Of a DNA stretch of 64,000 bases, positions 1 to 11,053 are shown piece after piece. The stretch comes from Shinisaurus crocodilurus (lineage: Eukaryota > Chordata > Lepidosauria > Squamata > Shinisauridae). The notes beneath the pieces are model-generated. The model was given only the letters and a program-made list of their open reading frames with translations, did no database searches and was not told the DNA's origin. The stretch's first letter is position 1; each line of letters starts with the position of its first letter. The position numbers were made by a program, and so were the translations under genes. The stretch is taken from the NCBI GenBank assembly GCA_021292165.1, contig CM037876.1:112535379-112599378 (forward strand), written 5' to 3'.

Positions 1-2628
1 TTTCGCAGGCATACAATAAAGTTGGTAATACAATGGCTTCATAAACCAGTGTTTTGGTCTTCTTACAAATATCCCGATCCTCGAACACTCTATGTTTCAT
101 TCGAGAAAATGCGGCACTTGCGGAGCTCAGACGATGCTGGATTTCACTGTCGATGTTAGCTGTAACAGAAAGATAGCTGCCAAGATAGAGAAAATGATCG
201 ACATTTTCCAGTATTGTCCCGCCAAGCTGGATAGATGGCATCACCAAAGGATTGGCTTGCACTTGCTGATGAAGCACTTTGGTTTTTTTGATGTTAAGTG
301 AGAGACCAAGTTTTTCGTATGCTTCTGCAAAAGCATTTAGGATAGTTTGGAGATCATCCTCTGAATGTGCGGAGACCACATTATCATCAGCATACTGAAG
401 TTCCACAACGGAGGTTGTAATTACCTTACTTTTTGCTTTCAGCCTGCTGAGATTAAAAAGCTTTCCATCTGTTCGATATATAATTCCCACACCGGTGGGA
501 AGTTTCCCCTCGACAAGATGTAAAACCATGGCGATGAAAATGGCAAATAATGTTGGGGCGATAACACATCCCTGTTTAACACCTGATCCCACTTTAAATG
601 GAGCACCATGAGAGCCGTTGTTGTCCAAAACCGTTGCCGTCATGTTGTCATGGAGAAGTCGCAAGATATTCACAAATTTATTGGGGCATCCAATTTTCAT
701 AAGGATAGTCCAGAGAGCTGTACGGTCTACAGTATCAAAGGCCTTAGCCAAATCGATAAATGCCATATAAAGGGGTTGATTTTGCTCCCGGCATTTTTCT
801 TGGAGCTGACGTGCAGTAAAAATCATGTCTACTGTCCCTCTAGAGGGGCGGAAACCATATTGAGTTTCAGGGAGGATCTCTTCTGAAATAGATAGAAGAC
901 GGTTTGCGAGAATCCTAGCAAATATTTTACCTGCGGTTGCTAAGAGAGAAATGCCCCGATAGTTTCCACAGTCTGTTCTATCACCCTTCTTAAAGAGGGT
1001 GATAATTATGGCATCCCTGAAGTCTTCTGGGATCTCTTCTCTTATCCAGATTTTTTCGATGAGTTTATGAAGATGTTGTACAAGTTCGGGCCCCCCTTCT
1101 TTAAAGATTTCAGCAGGAATCCCATCTGGTCCACTAGCTTTGTTGTTCTTCATTTGATTAATGGCTTTTTTTACTTCATCCAAAGTGGGGAGTATTGCAA
1201 GTTCCTCTTTAATTTGTTTTTGCGGGATTTGCGAAAAAATATCATTATCCACCTTAGACTTACGATTTAAAAGGTCATAATAATGCTCTTTCCAACGCAG
1301 TGCAATAGACTCTTTGTCTTTAAGAGTTTGGTGCCATCTTTTGATTGTAAAGGGTTTGTACCATAGGTTTTTGGTCCATAAATGGCCCTTGTGGCCTTAA
1401 AAAAGCCCCGTGCATCATGAGATTCTGCAAGTTGTTGAATTTCTTCAGCTTTCTTTTTCCACCAAGCGTTCTTAAGTTCTCTTGTTCTTCTTTGGACCTC
1501 AGCCTTTGCGCTAGCATAGGTTTTTTTCTTGGCAGCGCAGTTAATATCATTTTGCCATATTTGGAAGGCTTTCCTTTTTTGGTCAATTATATATTTAATC
1601 TCATTGTCATTTTCATCAAACCAATCCTGATGTTTCTTAGTTTCATATCCAATAGTTTGTTCACAAGCTGCAGTAATGGAGGTTTTCAGCTTAGACCAAT
1701 GGTCCTCAATGTTGTCAGGAGGTTCCGTAGGTAGATGTTCCTTAAGAAGTGATTGAAGATGAGTTTGCTTAATAGGATCTTGAAGGACTTGGATGTTCAT
1801 TTTACGCCTTGGTTTCCTTCCTTGAAGCCTACGTTGGGGAGCAATGTTGATAACCATAGTGGACCGGATTAGTCGGTGGTCTGTCCAGCAGTCGTCGGCA
1901 CTCACCATGGCCCTAGTAAGAAGTACATCGCGGCGATCTCTAGCACGGACAATTACATAATCCAGAAGATGCCAGTGCTTTGACCGTGGGTGCTGCCATG
2001 ATGTTTTAAACTTATTCTTTTGTCGAAAGAGCGTGTTTGTGATAGTGAGATTATGCTCTGCACATATAGACAAAAGTAAGAGTCCGTTCGGGTTGCTATT
2101 ACCAACTCCGTCTTTTCCAATAGTTTCTGGCCATAAATCAAAGTCACGCCCGACTCTTGCGTTAAAATCGCCTAGGAGGATAATTTTATCCTCCTTAGGT
2201 ATCTCTGACAGGAGAGTGTCCAACTGGCTGTAAAAACTTTCCTTGATGTCATCATCAGCATCTAATGTTGGTGCATAAGCGCTCAAAATAGTTACCTGCT
2301 GGTTATTGGCGAGCTTTAATCGAAGAGTTATCAGGCGTTCGTTAATGCCAGTAGGAACTTCTGACAAAGAGTTCACTAGTTCATTTTTGATGGCAAAGCC
2401 TACACCATGTATTCGTCGGTCCTGCTCAGGTAGTCCTTTCCAGAAGAAGGTATAACCTCCTTTTTCTTCTTTCAGCTGTCCCTCTCCTGCCCTTCGAGTT
2501 TCTTGAAGTGCTGCTATGTCAATTTTAAACCGTCTCAGCTCCCTTGCAATAATAGCAGTCCTACGCTCAGGGCGTTCACTATCTATGTTATCCAGCAATG
2601 TCCGTATATTCCATGTTCCAAAATTCAA
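1..2628 (-). pseudogene. Endonuclease-reverse transcriptase of RTE-type LINE, one frameshift
   Basis: Start chosen at 2628 (MNFGTWNIRTL), typical of an apurinic-like endonuclease. Endonuclease residues all look present: N7 (TWN), E43 (QETR), D154 and N156 (GDFNARVG), D223 (LDYV) and D250-H251 (TDH). The first frame stops at 1267, but one missing base in an A-rich run near 1320 would restore it. In the adjacent frame the RT is open to the window edge: ASGPDGIPAE (about 1120), GNYRGISLLA (about 960), YGFRPSRGT (about 850), FIDLAKAFDTV, GVKQGCVIAP and the catalytic YADD at about 385-400, then FLYLGSYLS. I see no stop codon in the RT part. The element therefore carries a single visible lesion, which could be real or an assembly error. 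Confidence 0.85.
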
Positions 2629-3335
2629 ATGTCTTTTTCGACCGCTAAAATGGTGACCCCACTGGACGCGGTAATCCAGTCAGGGGAGAAAGAGGTAGAC
2701 TATGTTTAGGGCACCTTTTCTAGCCCCCTCCCCATACGGGGTGAGCAGAGTGGATCCTAAATAGGGCTGCTCAGTCATGGATACAGCTGCCGAGCTGCTC
2801 GACTACCTCGTTCCTTGAACAGGGCGACTGAGTCTGCATCCACCGCCCATGTGCTGGTCCATGACTAGGGGCTTCCAGATTCACAGTCCTGCCCCCGTTG
2901 CCATTCGCCAGTCGCCATGGGACTTTTTATTTATTTTATTTTTTTTGGTTGGTTGGGTTGGGTTGGGTTGGGTGGGTTGGGTTGGAAGACGCCTGTGCGT
3001 GAAACTGTTTTATGTGGGGAGATCGGTGCACAACGAATCACCACACAAACTTGACAGAGTACGGCAGAGATCCAATGGCACGGTTACCCTGACGATTGGA
3101 AAACCATTCTCTGCTGCAGCCTTCATCCGCCTTCACAGCCGTTGTAATTTAGGTTTAATTATCTTCCGCCTGTTCTGCCGTTGAGGACTTTATGTTTTGG
3201 ATCGTTCTTTGTCTGGTTCCTCTCCCCGGACCTTACCGCCATGGGTGACCCTACTGGGAGTACATAGCTCCCGACGGCATTGCTCACAGGATTCATCGGA
3301 ACACGCAAGCCCACTCACCACTTCAAGGTGACTGT
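1..3335 (-). mobile_element. RTE-type LINE retrotransposon, 5' UTR through RT, cut by window edge
   Basis: Minus-strand non-LTR retrotransposon. The first about 700 bases of the element (3335 down to 2629) are non-coding and read as a 5' UTR, including a pyrimidine/CCAAC-rich tract (plus strand GGTTG repeats near 2945-2985). An endonuclease-RT reading frame follows from 2628 and runs off the left edge of the window at the C-terminal side of RT. The family assignment to RTE-like elements rests on the endonuclease opening and the motif spacing; automated pipelines often label proteins of this type craniofacial development protein 2-like. The 5' boundary near 3335 is approximate and I found no clear target duplication. 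Confidence 0.8.
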
Positions 3336-4019
3336 GTGTGTATAACCCATTTTATTGCAGCGACTGAAAGCCAATCAAAATAAAGTGCTTAATATGCTCA
3401 CTCTTGGTCTTTGGTGAGTTTCCATAAAGTTGGTGTTCCACAACTGTGAAGTATCTGCTGAAAATCCCTACCAGGCTACCCCTGTTGTCCAAATCTGGCA
3501 CATGAATATATTTTCTGAATAAACTGTTACTGCCCTCAATGAAGTCTTGAGTCTGCAACGTGAATATCAGGTATTCTGGGCACCCAAGCCATTGGGAACT
3601 TTATAGATCAAGATCAGCATCTTGAACTGTGCAAGAGGATAGGATGAAGCAGATAATTGGGACGGGGGAATGAGTGATGTTTTGAGCTTGTCAAGGTTCT
3701 TCATTTTCCACATCGATGCTCATCTAGCCTCACTCTCATTCCTGATCGCAACTCTTTCTTCCCCCTCCCCCAAACAGGAAAAGCGTGCATGAAAAATGTG
3801 CACTTTTCCAAGCATGCACCCCAAATGAGCACCTTCCCCCCACAGGCGAAAGTGTGAAAATGTGGTTTTGGAGGGAGAAGTGCATTTTCAGAAGTGCACA
3901 GTTGCAAAACTGCACATTTTCAAATGTGAACGCAAGATTGGGAAATTGCAAACATTTCATAAGAATTATGCTCCTACTCAAGATTGTGAACAGGAATTAA
4001 ATTTTTGTACATCCCTATG
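3336..4019. other. Unassigned AT-rich stretch with GTGCA/TTTT repeats
   Basis: No gene is supported. Around 3785-3960 there are repeated short motifs of the type TGTGCATTTT, TGCACATTTT and AAATGTG, similar in style to 37500-37740. The stretch ends with a run reading CATCCCTA immediately followed by TAGGGATG at about 4010-4030, which resembles two hAT-like termini placed tail to tail. Confidence 0.4.
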
Positions 4020-4304
4020 ACTAGGGATGCGTTAGGATTTCGTTTGGGGGTGGAAGTCCGGAGAACTCATTGGGCTCGACCTGCCCCGAACTCCGTCCCA
4101 TCTACCTGCTTCCCTGGCTCGACTTGCGTTCTCCCGAACGGCCACTTTTAATGTATCTTACGTCATTTTCTACGTAAAATGTGCTTGGTTGGGAACCCAG
4201 AAGTTCGCAGAGCGGCTCGGCTGGTGTCCGCTTTTGGCCTAGCTTGGCGGGTGTGGTGGCAGCTCTCGCCAAGCATCCAGCAAGTCAGGTGGTTGGTGGA
4301 TCGC
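4020..4304. repeat. Unclassified GC-rich repeat beginning TAGGGATGCG
   Basis: This is a GC-rich island of about 285 bases between AT-rich flanks. It opens with TAGGGATG, a terminal motif also seen at about 41983 and 61993. No coding potential beyond chance frames. The family is not recognised. Confidence 0.3.
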
Positions 4305-5495
4305 CCACCACTAAATTGTGACTTCAGAAAGGTTGCAGCACCTTCTATGGCAATTCCTATGTCCCCCCCAGACAAGATCAGAGGGACATAGGATTGCACC
4401 ATTAAGGAGTTAAGGCTGGTTTCCAGATTAAGAGTGGCACCAGCAAATATAAATCTGAGAAAGAGGGATTGAACTCCTTCAAAGGTATTTTTTGAGCACG
4501 GAAACCAGATAGATGATCCAAAAAGGATCTGGGATACAATTTTGGCTTTAAAGACATGGGTAGCTGCAAGAACCAACGGGCCACCCTTTGTGGGGAAAAA
4601 AAGCAAATTATAGCATTCATATTTTGATCAGCAGATCTCCACAAGATCTTCTGTCTTTGCAGATCTCTCCAAGATTCTCCAGTTAGCAACCTCATGGAAC
4701 CAAATACCCAAATATTTATAAAGATCAACTTGATCACGTCTATGATTATCTAGGGCCCAGGAATATCTGACCTTCTTCTTAGAGAATACCACAACTTTAC
4801 ATTTTGAATAATTAATAGTTAGAAATTTTATTTTTTTACAATAATCAGCAAACCCAATCAATAATTACTTGACACCCAATTGTGTTTGGGAAATTAGAGC
4901 TGCATCATTAGGGAATTAGAACTGCATCGTCTGCATAAAGAATTGATATCTTTGTAGAGCTGATCTTAGGGGGATGAGACGATACTGATATTATTTGAAG
5001 AAGGAGGGGAGATCAGCCAAGTACAGATTAAACAAAGTGGGGGCATCTTTGTCTAACTTCGGGAGGAGAAAATCTCCTCAGAAAAGTGGCCATAACTGCT
5101 ACAACATACCTGAGCAGATGTACTATGGTGTAGTGCACAAATCAGAAACAGTAACCTCTTATGCAGGGAATACTGCTTTGGTTTACTCCAGAGACAGTCA
5201 CAAGATATGGAGTCAAAAGCAGATTTTAAATCAATAGTCAGTACATACCTCTTTTTGGTTTAGAGTAGTTGTCTGTTAAGTGAGCCAGAACCAACCAGTG
5301 ATCTAGTATAGGCCAACCAGACTTAAACTCGATTTGCTCCACCCCTAAAATCTCATAATAATTAATCAACATTTTCAATTTATGGCACAAAAAGGTGGCA
5401 TAAACCTTCCCAACTATAGATAACTGGCTTATAGGTGGTAGATATTTGGATCATCTTTAGGGCTTTTCTTATAAACTGGAATAAGAAAAGCATTA
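4305..5495 (-). mobile_element. Degenerate LINE RT fragment, same family as the 9.7-16.5 kb element
   Basis: On the minus strand, broken frames give RT motifs in the correct order: a FKKG-like motif near 5470 (VYKKSPKDD), YEILGVEQIEF and HWLVLAHL (compare AEQQAGF and CFVLSHL in the 13-16 kb ORF2), YADDAV at about 4930, LYKYLGIWF at about 4710, and AKIVSQILFGSSIWF near 4530. A short local duplication follows the YADD box. Several stops and frameshifts make it a fossil. It abuts an oppositely oriented L1 tail at about 5495. Confidence 0.75.
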
Positions 5496-6090
5496 CTAGA
5501 AAGATGATGAAATTTGAAGGTATTTTATTGGAACATACGGTAAATACAAAAGGATTAGTCTCTAAACTTTATTCACATCTTATTGAAATGGACATGACTA
5601 TGTCAGATGGATTAAAAATATGGGGAGATGACGTTGGGATAGCAATAGAACAAAATGTATGGGATACATTATATATGGCTCAAAGAAAATTCTAACAACA
5701 ATCCTTAGGGAGAGTTAGTTAAAATTATTAAACCAATGGCATATTATACCAGTGTGTCTGACAAGGATAGTGAATATAAACAATACAAAATGTTGGAGAA
5801 ATTGTAATCAGCAAGGTTTATATATTGATATGTGGTGGAAGGGTCCTGTTGTGTTCCAGCTTTGGAACAAGATATTCTCAGAAATGGCAAACTTTGCACA
5901 TCAAACTATGTATGTTACATCAACACTGGCTCTATTAACAATATGCGAAGAACAAAATGAGACAGTGACATCTAAGGAACTCTGTTCATGGTGATGACTA
6001 CCTGCAGCATAATAGCTAAAAATTGGAAAACTGTAGAACTTCTAATATTGAAATCTGATAAAAATATATGATTTTTATAAAATATGTCAT
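5490..6090 (+). mobile_element. L1 ORF2 C-terminal fragment, decayed
   Basis: Plus-strand frames resemble the C-terminal part of vertebrate L1 ORF2. A stretch ending in KIWGDDVGIAI and WDTLYMAQ (5520-5695) is followed, in another frame, by WWKGPVVFQLWNKIF at 5830-5875. That matches the WWxCPxxxxFW region seen in a better-preserved copy at 60.7-61.9 kb. Multiple stops; 5' truncated. Confidence 0.65.
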
Positions 6091-7240
6091 GATTTTATTT
6101 TATATACAAATCAGGGCCATATGCAGCAGTATTTGTCAAAGCCTTTGCTCAGGCTATGGAAAGAGACTACATATAATTTGTTATTATGAAGGAGCATAAA
6201 GAAAACCCTTATTATTTTTGTCTGTAAAGTTAAGGGAAATATTGTTAAGTGTACCATCCTCTGTCAATGATTAGATTTAAATTTGATGTCCATTTTCTTC
6301 GGGGGGGGGGCTTGTATATAGAAAAATAATTAAAATAATAAAAAATAAAGGTACAAAATTATGACTATAGGATCTTCATCTGATTACAAGGACTGGTAAA
6401 TGGAACACAGGCCAATTCAAATTTGCATCCTGCCAAGGTATACAATAGACTTTGCTGGTCAAGTGAACCAATGGTTAGTGGCAAACTGCATCAGAGATGA
6501 AGATTCTCCCCACCCCCTCATTTGTGTAGTGAGAGTTGATGGCCCCAAAAATACTGACCAGGAAATGGAAAGGTTTCAGAACACAAAACTGGATTATTCA
6601 ATCATTCTTTTTTGGTTTTTTTAATCTTTGCATTTCAAATCTGGCACTAGCTCCATATGACAGGTCACATTTTCCCATCTGCACTTGTTCTTCTCTGTAA
6701 TCTTGATAAAATTCAAAACTGGAGAGAGATTATAGCCTAGAAAGTTCTTATAATTGTTATAGTGAAAGCTCATCATGCTAAGAATGTATATCTTTCTTTC
6801 AAAAGCAGGTATTCAAATAATGTGACATCTCTTTAAAATGTTTTCATTGATAATAAAAAAAAGAATTCTAATCACATCTCCTGTTTATTTACACTGAAAT
6901 GTAATACAGTGATGTAAGGCTATCTATCTATCTATCTATCTTTGTCAGGCTAGTTCCCAAGGTAATTTCAACAATCCAATGGAATTCGTATTACAGGATG
7001 CACAAATGGAATATTATACCTGAGAATATTTCTTCCTAGGCATAATTTTCAACTATTACCCTGTTCCAAACTAATAAAGTGTTAGAAGTTATTTCTCCCC
7101 CTGCCCCATGAAATTTTATTTCAAAATAAAGTTAAGAAAAATAAGGGCAAAAAAAAAAGTTAAGAAAAATAAGAACACGCATAATATCACAAACAAGATC
7201 ACAAACAGCAAGATCCAATGGATCCAAACTCGGAGCATTA
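6091..7240. other. AT-rich stretch with a short tetranucleotide microsatellite
   Basis: I see no gene or recognisable element. A G10 run lies at about 6301-6310 and a (CTAT)n microsatellite at about 6925-6951. Confidence 0.4.
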
Positions 7241-7249
7241 TGGGCATCT

Positions 7250-7520
7250 TATCGAGGGCGGGAGGAGCACTGAGGTGAAGGTCACCACTGCGTTTCTCCT
7301 GCCCACAAAAGACTTACCGTAGACAGCGGATTTTGGCTGTCTAAGTCTTTTGCCCCTGCTTGGAAGGCGGAGAGGCTGAGATGCCATCAGGATACAACAT
7401 ATCCTGGTGGAGCTTGTCTCCTCCCCTTCTCGCCCCCCAAATGCCAGCTCCAAAGTTGTTCTTATGACCTCGAAGCTGCAGCCAGAGCGGTTCTTTCTGC
7501 GCCAGCTGCAAGGGTGGAGG
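7250..7520. repeat. Dispersed repeat shared with 60.05-60.52 kb
   Basis: The segment containing GAAGCTGCAGCCAGAGCGG and CCAGCTGCAAGGGTGGAGGG matches the reverse complement of about 60140-60290, which reads GAAGCAGCCAGTGTGG and CCAGCTGCAAGGGGG, with the same CCTGG..TCTCCTCCC block upstream. Family unknown; the 60 kb copy has inverted GCAATCCTATGG-type ends. Confidence 0.5.
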
Positions 7521-8139
7521 GACAGTAAAACAGCCCAAGTAGGAGCTCAGCAAAGGGTTTATTTTGGTGGCAGCTGTTTTATGGTTAAGGGGTTTATAGT
7601 TGAGATAGGAAGTTGCATAGAGCAAAGTCCCAAAAGTGTTAAAAAGGGAACAGCGGCAGAAAACCTGCATGTTCGTTTGTCCACATTTGGGGACATAGGT
7701 TAGATAACCCAGATTGTTCCTCCACATTTGGGGTTACCACACAGGATAACCTGAGGGGTTTTCTTGACAGAGTGCTACCAGCTTCCCCTGCAAGCCTCAA
7801 GGAAACACAGAACAGAACAGGGATTAATACAACAGAACAAATTGTATTAATCCTTTTGTTTTAGGACTTGCATCACTTGTTCAGGACTGCAGATTCTGAC
7901 CAGTTTTTCCTCAGCCTATCTTATAAGGTAAGAATAATAATAGTTTATAAATATATAATCCTATCTTTTTTTAAAAAATGGACCATAATCCTCCAGTGCT
8001 GCCTCTTAGAAAGAAAACTCGCCATGCAAAGGGAATGCTGAATTTATTATTGCTCAGGCTAGTGGGAAGGAAAGAATTAGTGGAAAGGGAGACACAAAAC
8101 AAAAAGTTGCTGAACTTTTGAGGTGTGCACTGTTATTTT
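7521..8139. other. No recognised gene; small inverted repeat
   Basis: Unassigned sequence. A 12-bp inverted repeat, GGATTAATACAA and TTGTATTAATCC, sits at about 7823-7856. Confidence 0.35.
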
Positions 8140-9700
8140 GTAAACATTAGTCAGTGACTGGATTTGCACAACACAACAGCCCACCGTGGCTTAAGCCACG
8201 GTGGGCTGTCGTGTTGTGCGAACCTGGGATGGTTTTGTCAGGGTGGCTTAAGTTTGCATTATAAGCCACCCTGACAACCCATGGCTTGTAATTTGGGTTG
8301 TTTGACCCACAATGGGTTTTCGTACTGTCCGAACCCAGGCAGCATGACCCATCATGGGTCAAGCCCAACCACAAGTGAGCAGCATGGCAAGAGTGGCAAA
8401 ACCCCTTTGCCCCTCTTGCCAAGCGTTAAGTGGGCGGCTGCCACTGCCCACCACCCCAAAATTGCCCAAGCGGCACTTGGGGGTGGCTGGCAAAGGCTTC
8501 CCCCACTCCCTGCTGTGAGCCAATTTTGGCTTCCTCAGGCTTGAAGTTTGCCCCCCCCTTTTTTTTGAGACCGCAAAAGCTGGTTGTCAAGCCAGCTTTC
8601 GCGATCTGTGTGGGCATCCATGAGCTCCCCCTCCAACGAGCTGATTTTTGGCATGTACACTGTGTACATGCCTAAAATCAGCATTGTAGCACTTTGCAGA
8701 ACCCACTTTTCAAGCATTTCAAAAATGTGGGGGTTCAAAAAGACCCTTAGTGGCAGAATCTTTGGGCTTTTTTGGGGTGCTCATGTATTCATGGGCTGTC
8801 CTCACTTTTCCAACTGTGGGTAACCCAGGGACACAAGCTCCCCCCAAACCCGAGGATCATGTGATAAGAGATGTTTTAGGGGCCACCCTCTCAATTTACC
8901 CACTTTTCAGCAGGCTCCCCAGAATTATTTGTGGGTGATCACATGTCCCCAAGGGTCCCCACACTTTTGCAACTGTCACCAAAATGATAGCACCCTGGGG
9001 AGCTGCAAAACTTGGGGGGATTCCCATTGACAGACATAAGCGAGGCTTGACAACTTACCTGAACTGTCAAGCTCAGAGCTCTGATTTTAAAGTGAAATCT
9101 GGAAGGGGTTAAAAGATGTTGTTTTGGCAGGAAAGTGTACAGGTATATAGAGTCTATATACCTAAACACTGTCCTGGCAAAAAAGAAATTGTTACACCCT
9201 TCCACAGCCCACTTCAAAAATGGAGCTATGAGTTTGACACATGTCAAACTCAGCACTCCCGTCAATGGGGAATCCACTCTAGTTTTTGAATGTTCCCTTG
9301 GAGGGGACACTTTCAAAACTGAGGTCCCACTAGGGACACCTGATCTCCCCCAAAGAAGCCTGAGGATCGTGCTGCAAAAAAAGGGGGGGGGGATGAACCA
9401 CTTTTTGCAAATCACTATCTCCTGGGGCTTTGCAAGGATCTGACAGGTCAGGATCTGCCAGACTTCTCAGAGGCTTGCAAAGGGGTAAAATACTTACCTG
9501 CAGCCTGGAGTAGGCACTGTACAGGGTGGGTACCTGCTGGATTTGGCCAGCAAGCACCCCCGCCCCCCAGCCAGTACCTACCCCAGGGAACCCCTGAACT
9601 AACCCGCCCTACTGGATTTGCGCAAATCCGGCAGGGCAGGTTCAAGAAAATGAGTGCAATTATTTGCACACATTATCTGACTACATTTTTTTTTTAAAAG
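8140..9700. repeat. Fold-back (palindromic) DNA element, left part
   Basis: The region is built from inverted and direct repeats. The end TTGCACAACACAACAGCCCACC near 8165 resembles, in inverse, the segment at about 16745-16797. There is a near-perfect 27+27 bp palindrome at 8166-8219 and a long imperfect hairpin from about 8938 to 9345 centred at 9152. Translating both strands across the hairpin gives similar peptides, as expected of a palindrome, so the overlapping reading frames at 8939-9443 are not genes. The interpretation is a non-autonomous DNA transposon interrupted by the following LINE. Confidence 0.55.
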
Positions 9701-9702
9701 GT

Positions 9703-11053
9703 GGGGCGTGACCATGGGCAGCCCCGTCAAGGTCCCACGGGATCTCCTTGGAGGGGCAGCTAGTGGATGCCCACATGAGGATTGTTTTGGGCAGCGGGGG
9801 TGGTGGTCACGGCCGCTGCTGCTCCTGTCTTACAATTTGTTTTTAGCGTTGTTTTAACTTTTATCTTTTTAATGAGTTTAATTTTAATGAGTTTATATTT
9901 TAGTTTGTTTTAACCTCCGAATCTCCGTGTGCCAGACTTTAATTATCTGGACATTTGAACAGTGTTTTGGTGTGGGTGTTGCCTGCTATCTCTCAGCGTT
10001 TTGATTATTGCCTGCAAGTTATCTGACATGCTTTTGGAAAGTCTGAAAAATCAACCATCTGGGAAGATTTGGTGAGCTGGAGGGGCCAGCACTCCTTGGT
10101 CTATTTGTGGGTGCCTTTTGAGAAGCCTGGGTTGGACCCCTATATGTGAATGGGAGAGGACAGAGGGGCAACAACAACCCAGTTGGAGAAAGAGACTTTC
10201 AGCCCTGAAAGAAGCAGCAGCTTGAAAGAGAGAAATCTGGAAAAAAAACTTACAGAGAAAGCAGAGAGAAAGGAATCTTTCGCTTTAACTTGGAGACTCT
10301 ACTGTATCTAGTGGCTGGGACTGGGAGTTCAGATTCAACAACCAAACTTTTTTTCTTCTTGAACTTATAAGGAAAACCTGATTTAGACCTCAGGAGGGTC
10401 TTATCCATTGAATCCAGGTCTGTATTTAAGGGGATGATTCAGCTGTTGCTTGAATGTTTAATGGAAGAAAGGAGAAAGACCTATTAGATGTTTGTTTGAA
10501 GACTGTTAACCTCTCCCACTAGTTCCTATCACAATTTGGCCTGACTCTTCTAATCTTAGTCTGGTAGCAGGACTAACAGCTGAATTGCTGAATCCCTCCA
10601 TAATTTGTTGATTTTTATTTTCACACACACACACACTAGTTTAAAGAGATTAATTTAGTAACTTACTTTGGAGTAACTGTTCTGTTGGGTTATGGAATTG
10701 AAGCTTTTGCACTTAGTTGTGCTCAGTTGTTTAATTGTATTCCTCTTACAGTAGGGACGTTCTATTATTGTTTGCCCCTGTATTACATCTATTTGATTAG
10801 ACCAGGGTTTTCCCTGGTTTGTTACTATGGTCCTTACTAGGCAGGGCTATAAGATCCAAGGAATCTCTCCCCTACCTGGAAATACTCAACATAAAAGAGG
10901 AGACAAAAGAAAATTACCAATTTCTTCTCCATTAAGGATAAGGCAGTTGATAACGAACACAAACACATATCTCCTCATGCCCCTAATTTAGATTGGTCTA
11001 TAGATCATAGATGTGTATTACAAGAGACCAATTCGGAGGAATATGTTGTTAAT
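9703..11053 (+). promoter_or_regulatory. 5' UTR and putative internal promoter of the LINE
   Basis: Non-coding leader upstream of ORF1. It starts GC-rich (9703-9830) and becomes AT-rich, with a (CA)n tract at about 10621-10636. The role as promoter-bearing 5' UTR is inferred from its position in a full-length LINE; no specific element was identified. Confidence 0.45.

Noticed and set aside
2940..2990. TTGGG repeats resembling telomere DNA
   Set aside because: The unit is TTGGG/GGTTG, not TTAGGG, it is short, and it sits in the RTE 5' UTR.
8939..9443. Opposed open frames of 158 and 102 codons with similar peptides
   Set aside because: The similarity comes from the palindrome; both frames read the same hairpin arms.
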